Shown here: piece after piece, positions 45,700 through 58,039 of the stretch | How positions within the stretch are numbered: position 1 is the first letter of the stretch | How the letters are laid out: each line of letters begins with the position of its first letter | Assembly: GCA_003508835.1 (NCBI GenBank) | Contig: PUFA01000014.1 | Location: 1,054,001-1,118,000, forward strand | Reading direction: 5' to 3' | Length of the DNA: 64,000 bases | Source: Eonycteris spelaea | Taxonomy: Eukaryota; Chordata; Mammalia; Chiroptera; Pteropodidae | The notes under the pieces: model-generated | Database searches by the model: none | Told to the model about the DNA's origin: nothing | Seen by the model: the letters and a program-made list of their open reading frames with translations, nothing else | Made by a program: the position numbers and the translations under genes

Positions 45700-46390
45700 G
45701 GTGTTCGGGAAGGGACCGTCAAGGCGGATCCCGCGCCCACGGCCTGCCAGCGCGGTCCCTTTATCACGTCGGGTGGACCGCGTTTCCACGAGGTGAGGAT
45801 GTGCAGGAGCGCCGGCTGAACGGCGTGCCCCGCGAGGGGGAGCGCCCCTTCGCCACGGAGTCCGATTCCCGTTCGCCCCTTCGCCACGGAGTCCGATTCC
45901 CGTTCGCCCCTTGGCCACGGAGTCCGATTCCGTTCTCCCCTGGGCCTGGTTTCCATGGGTCGCCCAACGCACTCACCTCCCGATCGCATGACACGGGAGC
46001 CCCGCTCGCTCACACGATTCGGTGGCCTTCGTTTCCGTCCTCCTTGTGCGAGTGGTCGTCTCCCTCTCGCGTGGCCGCCCCTGCACAGGTGTGGTCCTGA
46101 CCCCTCTCTCCGCCAGCGTCCCCTTGTTGCGAGACCTTCCTGGAACGCACGTGTTTCTTTTCTGAGCCTGCGTGCTTCTCTCGTGCGGCGTAGCCACGGT
46201 CACAGGTCGTCGGCGCCTCACGTGCCTGAAAATGCCTCTGTCCTCGCACTTGACCGCTGGCATCTCTGGGCGCCGAACACGTCCTCGGAGACGGAATTTC
46301 TCACGGTCGCGAAGGCGCCATCTGTTTTCTACAGCGCCGGGTGCTGCTGCTTTTGAGTTCACGGTGCTCTGAAGCCGAACGCTTCGTAAG
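45700..46390. promoter_or_regulatory. CpG-rich block containing a minisatellite
   Basis: CG dinucleotides are frequent across the block, and a 30/31-bp tandem repeat sits in its left half. No exon, TATA element or known transcript was recognised. It may be an orphan CpG island or simply GC-biased DNA. Confidence 0.35.
45841..45950. repeat. 30/31-bp minisatellite, about 3.5 copies
   Basis: Units at 45841-45870, 45871-45901 and 45902-45931 share the core CCACGGAGTCCGATTCC with few differences, and a partial fourth unit follows. Because the unit is 30 or 31 bases, successive copies shift reading frame, so the same peptide word appears in several minus-strand frames. Confidence 0.93.
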
Positions 46391-46399
46391 CGACACTTT

Positions 46400-46830
46400 T
46401 TCCCTTCCAGGGAGCTCGAGGCTTTGTCCCTGAAGTCAAAGCGCCATAAGGGCATGATGCAGTGCGGGGCTTTCCCCTTCCATTGGGCTAGACACCTTCA
46501 ATTTTAAAACCCAGTCCCTCGTTTCTAAGAAATGGCCTTCGAGTAGTTCACGGGTGATTTTCTTCCCTCCTTGTCTTTGGGTTCTCGGCTCGAAACCCTG
46601 CTACGTAGGTGTTGGATTTTCTGGATTGAGCCTCATATTTAATGAACTTTTTTATTATCTATTTCTTAGTCTTTTTATTCTGCTTCCTGAAAAATCTCAA
46701 ATTGTCTTCCATTCCTTCTACGAATTGCTAAGTTATTATTTCAAAGAACTCCTCTCAATCCTTCCCATAATGTCGCTGGCTCATGGGAACATGACGTTAG
46801 CCATTTTCTTGAGAATGTTGACATGACTTC
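46400..46830. mobile_element. Decayed interspersed repeat of uncertain class
   Basis: The text, e.g. 'ttccattgggctagacacc', 'gccttcgagtagttcacgggtgattttcttccc' and 'attctgcttcctgaaaaatctc', has the flavour of a repeated sequence I have seen widely in mammals, probably part of an old LINE or LTR element. I cannot name it or fix its orientation. Confidence 0.35.
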
Positions 46831-49056
46831 TCTCTTCCCACACAATCTGTTCAGTTTCGATCCAGGAGCACCCCGCAACCTGAGTGAGGGTCCCAAAGTA
46901 ATTTTCTAACACTTCTTGTGTCAAACAACGGCAAGTTTGCGAACTAGCATATTACAGAAACCACCTTCCGTACGTGTCTGCGTGCTGATGTCTATATTCG
47001 GCTAAACCCTAACTCAAATGCCCACATAAGGGCCAGAGACTAGGGTGCTCACCCCACGTTGTTGCAGCTCACACTTAGGTTGGAACGCTCGCCACAATCT
47101 GACCTAATCTGTTTAAGGTGCATCATGTCAACGTCTCGGCTAAACGCATCCTATTTACACGCTTCGGGCAAAGGGAGATAAACTAAGTACAGGCTGTATG
47201 GGACTCAGATTGACGTCTAGAACTGGAAAATTTGTCTGCTCCCTACTGCCCTATCTTGATGAAGATTGGTGCGAAGGGGGCCTTTAGCATAAAAAAGAAT
47301 AAAAGGTCTCCAGAAAAGACAGCCCCTTAGCAGCAGGCAGCAGCCACGGATCCAAGGTTAGAACAGAGAAGGAACATGAGCACGTCAGCACGTGCGCTGT
47401 CCATCCTGATCCTCGAATTCCCCTCTCCGACATCGTGGTCCCAGGAAGACGAGCCGCCTGGCTGTCGCGGATGACAAACTGAACCGGCTCCTCAAGCCAC
47501 TCGCCTTTTCTCCCCAGGCCATTTGGCTTTTCCTTGTCTATCTTCTTGGTTTGCCTCTCGTCAGAAGTCCCTGACCCTAATCCTGTAGGTAATGGTAACA
47601 ACAACTACAAAAATACATCAGTTTCGAACATCTACAGTAGATGTAGATGACCAGTGAAGTGAGGTGCTGACGGAACGTCAGGTCGTTCAGAGAATAAGCT
47701 CTTCGAGGCAGCTGGGGTCACATCTATTGTGCGCATTATGACTTGAAGCTCAGAGGCTGTCAGGGACTTGCCCCTCGCCACACCCTCCCACAGGTCTCAC
47801 CCGCTCCGGCGTCTCTTTATTGTCATTTCCAAATCCTTGACTCTGCCTAAAACGTGAGGGCAAGATGAGAGGCCAAAAGAAAATTAATGGGGACCATGTA
47901 CCCAGCATGGGTAAGAAACCCAGAGAAAACAAGGAGCTCGTTTTCTTGAAAGATCGTGATTTACCTGTTCGATTCTCCAGACTCTTCCTGCGGGTCAAAC
48001 CCCCTTTCACGAGGCTGCCGCTGGAATAAAATGCAGAGACCTGGCCTTGCAGGTGACTGACAGGGACAGCTCACCTTACAGGAAACACGCAGTTCTAGGA
48101 AGAAAAAAAAAAAAAAAAGAACGACCCAAATCACACCCTAGAATTACAACCTTATTCAAAAGCTATAAAACAAGGTACTGATTATCTGTTAGATCCACGC
48201 ACTTAAAGCTTCAGTGAGAACGCATGGCGAATACTGACTAGAAAAAACGATCAGACTTGCGTGTAATGAACATGTTTTCACATAAAAGGAACGAATAAAT
48301 GGCACTTTTTTGGCATCGATGAAAATTTATTTCTATCAGGATTTTCTAGAATAATCCTGCTTCAAAGCAGCTTATCCACTGCCAGAATATGCCCTAATTT
48401 TTTTTTTTATTATTAAAAGTATGGTTAGTAAAACTTTAAAAATTGAGGAGCTTTTTATCTGCGGTCACAAAGCAGTCCTATCAAGCAAAGGAGGTCACCG
48501 TACTCACCTCATCCTGTGGTGAGAGAGACAGAAAGAAGATCATTAATCACTCGCATCGTTTACTTGCCAGGAGCCGTGGAAGAGCCGGCCCAGGGCTTCC
48601 TCCTGGTTTCCCTGCGCCCTGCCCCCCGCCGGGGCCCCGATGCACCCTGTCCCCCGCTGGGCCCACCGTGCCCCGTCTCCCATGTGGCCCCTGCACCATG
48701 TCCTCCACCAGAGTTCTCTGCGTAAACATGCGCCACGTTTCACTAATAGAGAGAGTTGCTGATTTGGGCTCTGGAATTGATATTATACCGTTTCCCACAT
48801 TAAGCCTGAAAATGACAAAACCATGCTTGGGGACACAATTTTCCCTCGGGTCTTCTTTCTGCATCTTAGCCTCTAGGGTAAGTAACACGATCAGACGCAA
48901 GAGTCAAAAGAATAAAGACAGCGTGAGGGGCGCCATAACTGAGGAAACCCGTGAAAAAGCTGAACCGTCAACGTTCAGTTCCTTTTTTTCCTGCAATAAA
49001 ATCATTTGATTATAAAACTGTACATCATAGAATTGAAGTCATTCGATCTGAAACGT
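46831..49056. other. Unassigned stretch
   Basis: No gene or dispersed repeat was identified. A 17-base A run lies at about 48103-48119 without an AATAAA at the right distance. A reversed MIR scrap is possible near 47745-47800. Confidence 0.4.
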
Positions 49057-49111
49057 TTGTGTGCGTGTGTGTGTGCATGTGTGTGTGTGTGTGTGTGCGT
49101 GTGTGTGTGTT
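49057..49111. repeat. Interrupted (TG)n microsatellite
   Basis: TG units with occasional CG and CA interruptions. Confidence 0.95.
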
Positions 49112-49944
49112 ATTATTCTTGTGCCAAAATATGACGAGGGAGAAGGGGCTGATCCACAAGACCCAAAGGTCTCAGGCACAAAGCCATGGGTGGTTTTATA
49201 TGCCCTGTATCAGAGAGGGAGGGAGACAAGGCAGGGACTTCAGAGGACCCAGAAGCGTCCCGTCCGCCCTTGCAGCCTCCTCGGCCAGCCCGGCGGCTCC
49301 AGGCCACATCCCCATGAAGGGCCAGCAGCGTCCGGCCCTGCTCCCCGGGCAGCCATGGAGACAGCAATCCCACACAGGCTCCCTGGAGGAGGTGGCAGCA
49401 TTGCAGCCCAGTGTTCTGTGCAGACGCTGCTAACTCGGCCGCCTTCGGGCAGGTCGCACCAACCGCTCAGCCTTCCTCCCACTCTGCTCCACCGGCCGGC
49501 AGACCAGGCCTCGCCGGCCCGCGCCGCCCTTCCCCCGGCCACTGAGACGCTTGTCGCTGCCTGTTGGACTGAGAGGCGCCGAGGGGAAGCTGAGCTGTCA
49601 CGGTGAGTGTTTGCCGTTCCGAGAAGTTCCTGGGGATCATGGCTGCGACGTGACAACCCTCTGCAGGTTTCCAGCAACGTTAGGCCACGTTAACACCTAA
49701 GGACGTTGTGAGCCACCAAAGCGGAACGCTCTGACCCTCACTCCTGGGCTATACGTCACGACAAGCCCAAGCCCCTGGGCAGGGGGCAGCTGGGGCAGCC
49801 AGCTTCTGAGGGCTGAAGTCTTTCTAGGAGCTGGGACTTCGCTACGTTCCACAAATGTGCCTCCATGCTCGGACTCAATTTCATACACTGCTGTTTATGA
49901 TAATAAAGTGGCGACTTATGCTTATCCGGATTGCGAATGCCGTT
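49112..49944. other. Unassigned stretch
   Basis: GC-rich centre (49250-49590) with overlapping open frames on both strands that have no family resemblance. Confidence 0.45.
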
Positions 49945-50070
49945 CATTTATTCCTTCATTCCACGAATCTATAGGCATCACTTACTCTGGGCCAAGCACC
50001 GTGCTGTGTCTGGGACACACTGATGACCCCGCCATCGTCCCTGCTTTGAGGAGCAGCCTGCAGGGCTGCG
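49945..50070 (-). mobile_element. L2 LINE 3' end (antisense)
   Basis: 'tttattccttcattccacgaatct', 'cacttactctgggccaagcaccgtgctgtgtctggg', 'gatgaccccgccatcgtccctgc' is the reversed L2 3' terminus. Confidence 0.82.
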
Positions 50071-50860
50071 CATCAGCTGTGGCTGGGTTTTGGGATTTTA
50101 CAACTGAGACGGGTCATTCCACCTTCTAACACTCTCTACTTTTGTATAGTTAAGTTATTTTTTCAGTAGTAATCATTACAGTCATTATTTTCTTGATTTG
50201 TTCATTAGTTTCAAAACAACGAAAAATTGAAAAATACCCACTTTAAGTACATCATTCAAATTTAATAAAATACTTTTTATAATTAAAATTTTGAGTTTAC
50301 AAGCCAAATATCATGTCTTTCAGGGTATAGTGTTTTACTGTTTTAAACTCTGTACAAAAATTTAAAACTGCAAGCGGTCATACAGGATGGAATTGAAGCC
50401 ACCCAAATTTTGTTTCTTTACATTTAAACCCCTGAGCTGTCATTGTTTGCTGGGAGCAGACGGTTTAAATAGAGACATGTATAGAACCACAGGGTTGGGG
50501 AGGGAAACTGTTCTTAAATCGACCACCGACAATTCCGATCCGTGGAGAATTGACCCTCCAAACTAACCTGTGTAGCCAAGTCCCTGCGAGATGGGGTGAC
50601 CGTGTAATTGGGGGTCCTCCAAACCCACTTTGTGTGGACTACCACGTGCATTAAAGACAAGTCATAAAAAATGTGCTACCTTGAAGTTTGCAGATACAGT
50701 ATTAAGACTCGACAATAACCAGAACAATTGTTTACAACCTGGACCGACAAAGTGTCATTTGTCGGAGGCATGTTTTATCACTGACGTTTAGAATTGCTAG
50801 CGCGTGTTGTTGATGAAAAGACCAAGCGCCAGTTCTGCTGCCGTGTTGCATGTTCCCTAG
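50071..50860. other. Unassigned AT-rich stretch
   Basis: No element was identified; it looks single-copy. Confidence 0.45.
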
Positions 50861-51770
50861 ACGATGCCTGCGCCGCCCTCACGCCTGCTCCCGCTGCCCC
50901 AGACGGGCGCTCGCCGAGTCACGAAAATGCGGTATTTACAAAAAACACAGCAGTGCCGGCAGGGCTGACTGCGTCCAGACAGCCACCGCCATCTTTAAAC
51001 GCGGGCGTGAGGATCGGCTCAGAAAAGGGGCTTTCGAGGGCGTCCGCAGGGGACGGGGGCACGCGGTGCCATCGCCCGCCCAGCCGCGTCCTCCCGCCCC
51101 GCGGGCGTCTGTCTGGGCTGCACACGCCCGCGCGGACACACGTATGCACCGTGTGTCTGGGTCCAGGAGCCAGGGAGGATGCGCCACTCAGTCCCCGAGG
51201 ACGGGGCGGGGTGGGGCATGGCCCCCCCTCACCTCGTTGTCAGGGACTTCGTGAGACCCCTCCCAGGGGCTCTGTCTTGTCCCGGGGACGCAGGGATGCT
51301 CCCGAGACTCTCCATGAGGATGCAGGTCTCAGGCCACGGCGCGCGTGGCAGACAGAGAGAGGCTCGCTCTGACAGCCGCAGCCGGGGCCACTGTGCTGGT
51401 CGCTTCCTCTGTGTTAACATCTCCCCCCCAAGCACCCCGTGACGCAGGCACCCCCGCACCCTGCTTCCGGACAGAAAACGGACGCGCAGAGAAGGTAAGT
51501 GACTTGCGCGGGTTCTCACCGAGAGGGAACGACCGAGCCCGCCCTCCGCCCCGGACTCGGTTCCTGACCAGGGCTCGGCCACACGCCTCGCGCCCGGTGC
51601 TCGCCACCAGACCCCGCTCGACCTCACCAAAGGGAATTGCGTCCGCCGGTACGACCGGCAAGGCCAGGCTCAGGAAGGGTGCCCCGGGCTTTCGAACCCC
51701 GCAAGGCGGCGGGAAGTGCCCAGGCCGCAGAGAGCCCGGGGGGCTTCCCCGCTCCTGATCCCCCCCACCA
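50861..51770. promoter_or_regulatory. CpG-rich block with embedded MIR
   Basis: CG dinucleotides are very frequent, above all at 50990-51170 and 51480-51730. Open frames overlap on both strands and are rich in R, P, A and G, as expected from composition alone. No promoter elements or exons were recognised with confidence. Confidence 0.35.
51405..51585 (-). mobile_element. CpG-rich MIR SINE (antisense)
   Basis: 'gaaaacggacgcgcagagaaggtaagtgacttgcgcgggttctcacc' is the reversed MIR core, followed by 'gactcggttcctgaccagggctc'. Several positions that are TG or CA in most MIR copies are CG here. Confidence 0.75.
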
Positions 51771-53817
51771 CCACACTGCCCTTGTCGTCCTCTTCCTCGT
51801 CCTACGCTCGTACAGTGGTTTTAAAAATTAAGGAAATCACACGTTTACGGTAACTTCACATTTTCGTGTCTCTCGCGTGAAGTGTTTACCTCATACTGGT
51901 TGCTCATTCGCTTTTAGATCATAATTTATTTCTAAAACAATTTTCATTCTTGTGACCATAGTCATGGGACAATTCACGAAGTCATCATCGTCTTACGTTG
52001 TGGGCTAAAACTGAAAAGCCGCTTATTTGAGATCTGAGGCTCTGAAGCCAGGTGCATCTCGGCAACTTCCATCCGCACAGACTCCACGCGTTTCCTGAAA
52101 AAGTAAAGAAGTCAAAACACATGTAAAAGTTCTTTATAAATGTGAAAGCCTGTCAAAATGAACGGGTTTTATCATCTGCAACACCGCAATTATAATCATG
52201 AAGAACAAGTTATGGCGAAGGCACCATCCGGAGAAGCGGATGAGGCTTTTCCTGCTGAAGGAGCTCTGGGTGAACTCTGAAGGTAGAGGCCTAAGCAAAA
52301 CGGGTGGAGGGAGCCCCGGGCCTGGAAACGGCGTGAGGTGGCCCTGTCTGTGCGGGACCAGTGGGGGGGCATCCACACAGGCTGCCGAAGGAACCAGTCG
52401 TGGACTTCCCAGGAGTTTTGCAAGCTGGTGGTTAAACAGCCATTATTAAAAAATAAATTCTATGAACTTAAGATTAAATAAATTATATTAAAAACGAAGG
52501 TAATGAATGATCAATGCTCACTTCCCAATTATTATTTATATTTTTTTTATTAATCCACTTTCTTGAGATCTTTTATGTCTATTGTATTTGTGCAGTGGGA
52601 AATACTATGTTCCCAACCGAGCGTTCAGCGGGATGCTGGCAGGTTATGATCGGCCACAGTAGGGATATCTGCCCCATAAAAACAGGCAAACTCTTCAAAT
52701 CAGGGTCAGTCTAGAGTCTAGATTTAAGCTCAAGTTGATTATCTAGTTTAATAAAATTATATTAAAAAATCTGAATTCTGCTGATCAAACTTAAAAGTGT
52801 GCATGTCTAGACAGCTATGTTGTGAGTGTCACAAAAAATTGAGGCAATATTCTTCTAATAATCCAAAACTCTTATCTGGTTTAGCAAATAAGTCACTCAT
52901 AATAGTTGACAAATAAGTGGAGTTCCAAAAAATAACTTCAGTGTTTTTTAACTTTTGATTTACTTGTTAACGAATGAAAACACCAGCCAACATTCGTGTT
53001 GTAACTACACACATCTGCCCCTGCTGTGAGGACCTCCTTGCTGAATTGGATAGTAATCACACGTTTTACTCATGGTCTGGTTTTGTCAAATTATTTTTAA
53101 TTTGTCAAAACTATGGTTGATCGTAACCATAGGCTAGTGATGGATGCAAAAGATCGATTGGCAGATACCAGTGAACACATTCTGGGAGCATCGACTGGTA
53201 AAACAAAATTAACCATAAGGAATAGGACATATTGTGTTATTGAAAAAGTGTACATTTTAAAGCACATTCATACACATACATACATCCCTTTTTTTCTCCC
53301 AGAGAACCAGTCGTTAAACATTTTCAGAATGCCATCGGCTAGGAGATACATTTCCATCATGATGGGATGAAAGAAGTAAAGGCAGCCATCGCGAGGAATC
53401 CGGTGCGGGAGACTCAGGGGGCAGATGCCACTGACGGGGACCAGATTCTGCAGAGGGTTCGTCCTGAGCACTGCGCAAAGCTGTTTAAAGGTTTTACCTA
53501 GCATTTACTTTCACAATGTTTTTGACTCAATCAGAACTAGAGTGAGAGACAGCAAGAAAGCATGAGGAAAGGCGAGTTGTAAGGTATTTCAGGATTCCAA
53601 ATGAGAGCTTATGGTAGCGAGAACAAGATGGCGGCAGAAAAAAATAATCCCCAAATATTTACCGGATTATTAAAATAAAGGTTTGTTATTTACAGCATCA
53701 CAGTGAAAGGTTTGCCGGGCGGTTTTTATGTGGTGATTCAAGCATGAGGATTTCCACTTAGTGGCTGCATTGGCCTGTAGAATCTCCTCATCCTTTCCAT
53801 AATTCAGACTGGGGGAA
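51771..53817. other. Unassigned AT-rich stretch
   Basis: No gene or dispersed repeat could be assigned. A short GC-rich island lies at 52220-52400 between AT-rich flanks. Confidence 0.4.
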
Positions 53818-53861
53818 TGAGACAGACAGACAGACAGACAGAGACAGAGACAGAGGAGAGA
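53818..53861. repeat. (GACA)n microsatellite
   Basis: Five to six GACA units run into GAGACA units. Confidence 0.93.
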
Positions 53862-54644
53862 GAGGAGGATATAAGGGGCGGGAGTGGCTAACGTGCTCTT
53901 GTCCTGAACTAGTCACAGAGGTCCCACAGATACAAGGGACAGAGAAGCACAGCCTCCTTCCACGCCCAGAAGGAAAACAAACGACGTCTCTGTGCTTGGC
54001 CTCACGTTCCGAATGTCTCATCTCCAGACAGTTAAGAGACGCACCAATAGGTGCTGACCTAACACCAAACACACAGCATGAACCTGTCACCTCCACATTC
54101 TAGAACTCTCTAGAACAACAGGAAGACAGGCCTGAGAAGTTTATAGTACCCACAGAAAACTCAAGCTTGGATTTGACTCCATTTCGACTCTGCTGTTCAA
54201 CCCCTCGGAGGCTTAACAAACATTTTGTTTTCTTTATATGGTGCACGCATTAGGGATAGCAGTCTGGTTTCGTGTTGCATCAGCCTGGACCTAGAACTCG
54301 ACTCTGAATTTGCTAAAAAGAATCAACATATCAAAATAGCAGGCAGTGAAGATGGCGTAGACGGCTCTATAAGGGTGATAAAAACAGGGTTTATACTGAA
54401 CATCTCTTTTCACAAAGCCTAAAATTCCCTTTTACCCAATTTTACCCCTCCGAGCCTCTCCTACCTCTGGGGCCCAATGCTGCTCAGCCCTCCTCCTATG
54501 GAATCGCCCTCCACACCCCACGCATGCCAAGGAACCTGCCCCAGGCAACCAGCAGCTCTGGTGTGCATGGACTGGCGTCCTCCAGATGTGGGACTTAAAG
54601 GGCTAACGCTGGGACAGTCCGGGGCGCAGTGAGACCGTCAGCCA
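53862..54644. other. Unassigned stretch
   Basis: Nothing was assigned. Confidence 0.45.
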
Positions 54645-55200
54645 CCGACTGGTTGTCTGAGAAGCAGACGCCAAGACGGGAATAAACACACAAGAGTTTT
54701 ATTAGGGGAAACACCTGTTGAGGGAAAAAAAACGGGCTGGGAGCTGGAAGTGGCTGGGAGAGCCTCAGACAGCGAAGCTGGCCGGCCGTCTGGGGAAGGG
54801 GCGCTCGGGGCTCAGAGGTGCTTTAAGCAGGGTGCGGGGGAGAGAAGGGTGTGAGCCAGGGAAGGAAGAAGGAGAGACGCAGACTTTACACAAAACGCCC
54901 TTGCTCCTCCCAGGGCGCTACACCTCCTGGCCCCGACCCACCTTCCCTCTGGGGAAGCCAAGTGACAGCCAGGAAGCTCAGGTGCCACCGGCCTCAGTCT
55001 GCGCTAAGAGGCCACTCAGGGCAGGATGCTACCCAATGTTGACCCTACCCTTCATGTCACGAGGAGAACGTCCACTGGCACTGGAAAAGTCAGGGGGCTT
55101 TTCCGGAAAACCCCTCTCTGAGGCTGCTTCGGTCCCCGTCCGGCTTCCAGAGCAGCCACGCAGATCAGTTCTGGTTAGAAGTCCTAGAACATCAAATTGG
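54645..55200 (-). mobile_element. Candidate LTR (antisense)
   Basis: At the left, 'ggttgtctgagaagcagacgccaagacgggaataa' followed by 'gagttttattagggg' reads on the minus strand as an LTR end: a poly(A) signal (AATAAAACTC) followed by 'cttggcgtctgcttctcagacaacc'. The GC-rich text to the right ('gggctgggagctggaagtggctgggagagcc') fits a U3 region. I cannot name the family. Confidence 0.5.
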
Positions 55201-55596
55201 TGTCACCGTGATGCACAATTTATTTCTTCTGTAGTAAGGCGAACTTATGTCCAAGATTTCTTTCTTCCACTCAGCAGTGATTAAGCCTGTGTCCTTCTGG
55301 CCAGACTCGGGTGGCCCGCCACCCACCCGCACCCAGCCCAGGCGAGACGACGAAGGCGGTTGCCAATATGGCGCAGACCTACGCTGAACGGACTCCGAGG
55401 AGAGGAGATTTTCCTTTGTGAGTGGGCTGCATCCAGCCCACGGAAAAGGCTTAAGAGCGAAAACTGATAGACGTGAAATGCTGCCTCAGACGGCCCGTCA
55501 GCGCCTGCCTCGGCGTCCAGCCTGCGGGCCGGCCCTGAGATGGAGAACTGGCCGACCCCACAGGCACCTGAGCAGGGTCCCTGAAATAATTCTGCA
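55201..55596. other. Unassigned stretch
   Basis: GC-rich at 55480-55590. No element was identified. Confidence 0.45.
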
Positions 55597-55640
55597 CGTG
55601 TGTGTGTGTGTGTGTGTGTGTGTTGTGTGTGTGTGTGTGT
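55597..55640. repeat. (TG)n microsatellite
   Basis: About 21 TG units with a single phase break. Confidence 0.97.
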
Positions 55641-56261
55641 AGCCTACAGTCAAAGTAGATTACATATTTGGTTAAAAGTATTTTTTTTAAATACATTAAA
55701 AAATACATTAAAAACCTGTCCCCAAATTTACTAAAATCTACATTCAGGGAATTTTAGGTGTGAAAGCCAGAAAGACTCTGAGAAGCCACCAGATCAAGCC
55801 TCATCACTCTTCGCAAGTGAAATGGAATCACTATTTTGCCTCCGAAATGGCACGTGGTGGGTGGTCGGCCCTCGAGGCCCACAGCCGGGGAAGGGGCGCT
55901 GAGGGGCCGAAGCCGGGGTCGCCACCCCACTGGACTGCTGCAGGGAATGGCCCCGCCTGTCAGCAGCAGACTCCACGGGGCCTCGGGGCCTCAGAGAGGC
56001 TCTTTCCCAGAAAGGCGGAGGACAGTTGGATGAGACATTCTGCTCGCTAGCTACAAACTCATGGCTACTGGTTATCGACAGAGATGAGTCTTCTACACAA
56101 GATTCACATCGGTGTCTCGTGGCCACGAGACCAAATTCAACGGACGTCCTTTTCCAAGTATATTTTGGCAGCACCAAGATTCATGTTGCAAATTCCTCTG
56201 CCCAGAGCATAAAAAGTTTTGCATCTTATTAATGTTTCTTTTTTCTTATTTGACAAACTCT
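55641..56261. other. Unassigned stretch
   Basis: A short A/T-rich part with a doubled 'aaaatacatta' word near 55689-55712, then GC-rich text. No gene was recognised. Confidence 0.45.
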
Positions 56262-56592
56262 TAAGTCTGTTCAGGCTGCTATAACAATATACCATAGACT
56301 GGGTGGCTTACAAACAAAGGGATTTATTTTTCACAGCTAGAGGCTGGGGAGTCTAAGACCCACTGTCTGGTGAGCCCCACTTCCTGGTTCAAAGATGGCC
56401 AACGTCCAGCTGTGTCCTCTCATGGTGGAAGGGACAAGAGAGCTCTCTGAGGTCCCTTTACAAGGGCACTAATCCCATCCTGAGGGCTCCACCCTCATAA
56501 CTTGATCACCTCCCAAAGGTCCCACATTCTAACATCAGTTCGTTGGGGAGTAAGCTCTCAACCGATGAGTTCTGAGGGGCACAAACATTCCA
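56262..56592 (-). mobile_element. MaLR-type LTR (antisense)
   Basis: A complete, fairly well preserved reversed LTR: 'cttaagtctgttcaggctgctataacaatataccatagactgggtggc', 'gggatttatttttcacagc', 'gtgtcctctcatggtgg', 'agagctctctgaggtccctttacaagggcactaatcccatcctgagggctccacc', 'cacctcccaaaggtcc', 'gaggggcacaaacattcc'. It is solitary. Confidence 0.92.
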
Positions 56593-57344
56593 TTGAGAAG
56601 AGAGATCATCAAACATTCGCACCTCTAAACACACAACGGCAACAAAACATTGAGATGCAAATCCACTTCATCTTCGCAGTGAGCCACCCTGGGGGTCCGT
56701 TCCGCTGCTTCCCTCAGACAGAACCCGTAAGGGCCTTTGGACAGCTTGGGAGCCCCCTCGGCGGGCATCACCCTGCGTCGTCTCCTGATTCCGTAGCTAC
56801 AGTCTGAAGTTTCTACAGCCTGAGCCACCGAAGAAGCGTTCCACCCTCTAACTGTGTCTGTTGGCCTCTTTCCACCGAACGTATCACCATCTGAACGTGA
56901 CAGCCACACAGTCCAGGCTATGGAGAATGTTAGCAAAATGTCTCCGCAGAGCTGTGTTGAGCGCCGTTGCCGGATGTCTACCAGGCAGATGTGTCCGTTC
57001 TCGCTCTGGTCCGTTTCACCTGTAAGTCAGTCTTGTCGGTACTTGGCATCTGCACGTCAGACTCAGATCATAGATATTTTTTTTTCCTGTTAGCGACTCT
57101 ATGTTTTTTTTTACGTTTTCTTAACTTTTAGCTGATATTGCCTCTGCTTCTCTGAGAAGTGTTAAATCCAGCGGTTAGGGGTGCACAGACATACGCTGAG
57201 AAGGTAGAAAGCGTATTGATTATAAACGAATCCCATCCAGGTGGAGTGTCGTCTCAGTCACAACAAAATCCAGTGAAGGGGAAGGGAGATACCAACCAAA
57301 TGCATCTGTCTCTTCTCGTGCATGGTCCTGACGTTATTGGAAAG
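56593..57344. other. Unassigned stretch
   Basis: Nothing was assigned; T-rich tracts at 57077-57085 and 57105-57115. Confidence 0.45.
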
Positions 57345-57480
57345 CAGGTTTGATGGCGTGGAAAGAACACTGGTCAAATGTGACCAGAAGGCAATTGAAC
57401 TACACAAAGCTAATCTCAGTTTTCTCCTCTGTAAATCAGAAATGGTATCGACTCCACGGGATTAAGTTGGGAAATAAAGC
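57345..57480 (+). mobile_element. MIR SINE (sense)
   Basis: 'gtggaaagaacactggtcaaatgtgacc', 'ctaatctcagttttctcctctgtaaatcagaaatgg', 'actccacgggattaagttgggaaa' follow the MIR order. Confidence 0.78.
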
Positions 57481-57809
57481 TTCCATACAACCTCAGGTTT
57501 ACATATAAAACGACACTGTCGTGACGTGTATTGTTAACAAACACACGTTTGCAATACCTTCAATTTGGCACCCGATGTTTCTTTTCTACTTCGGACACAT
57601 CTTTTCTCTCTGCCCACATTTGTCCCCACATCACCACAGCTACATAAGTTCTGTCACAAACATTGAGAAACGTGCCCTCCCCCTGACATGGAGAAACATA
57701 AAGGACATGAGCCGACATTTCTCCAAAGTTTACATAGTGACAATTGCATGAAAATCGATATGTGGTCACTTATTCTAGTTTGTCGTTCTCTTGGAGAATA
57801 GTGTCTACT
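57481..57809. other. Unassigned stretch
   Basis: Nothing was assigned. Confidence 0.45.
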
Positions 57810-57900
57810 GCTATCACAGCACAGATAAACACATGTTTTTGAACACCTGCTAGATGCACAGAAGAGCAGACACAGTTCCTGACCTGTTTCGATCTAGTTG
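57810..57900 (-). mobile_element. L2 LINE fragment (antisense)
   Basis: 'gtttttgaacacctgctagatgcacag' and 'cagacacagttcctgacctgtttcg' resemble the reversed L2 3' end. Confidence 0.5.
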
Positions 57901-58039
57901 CAAGTTGATTATCTTATTTTCCTCTTTATCCTCTAGAATCAATCACTGAACCACCCAATATATTTTGTGTATCTACCGTGTATAAAATATTATGTTGGAT
58001 AACCTAGAAATACGTAAAGTAGGTGTCACAGGTGAATAT

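Noticed and set aside
45841..45950. A CRISPR-like array of direct repeats
   Set aside because: The units are tandem without spacers and lie in mammalian DNA, so this is a minisatellite.
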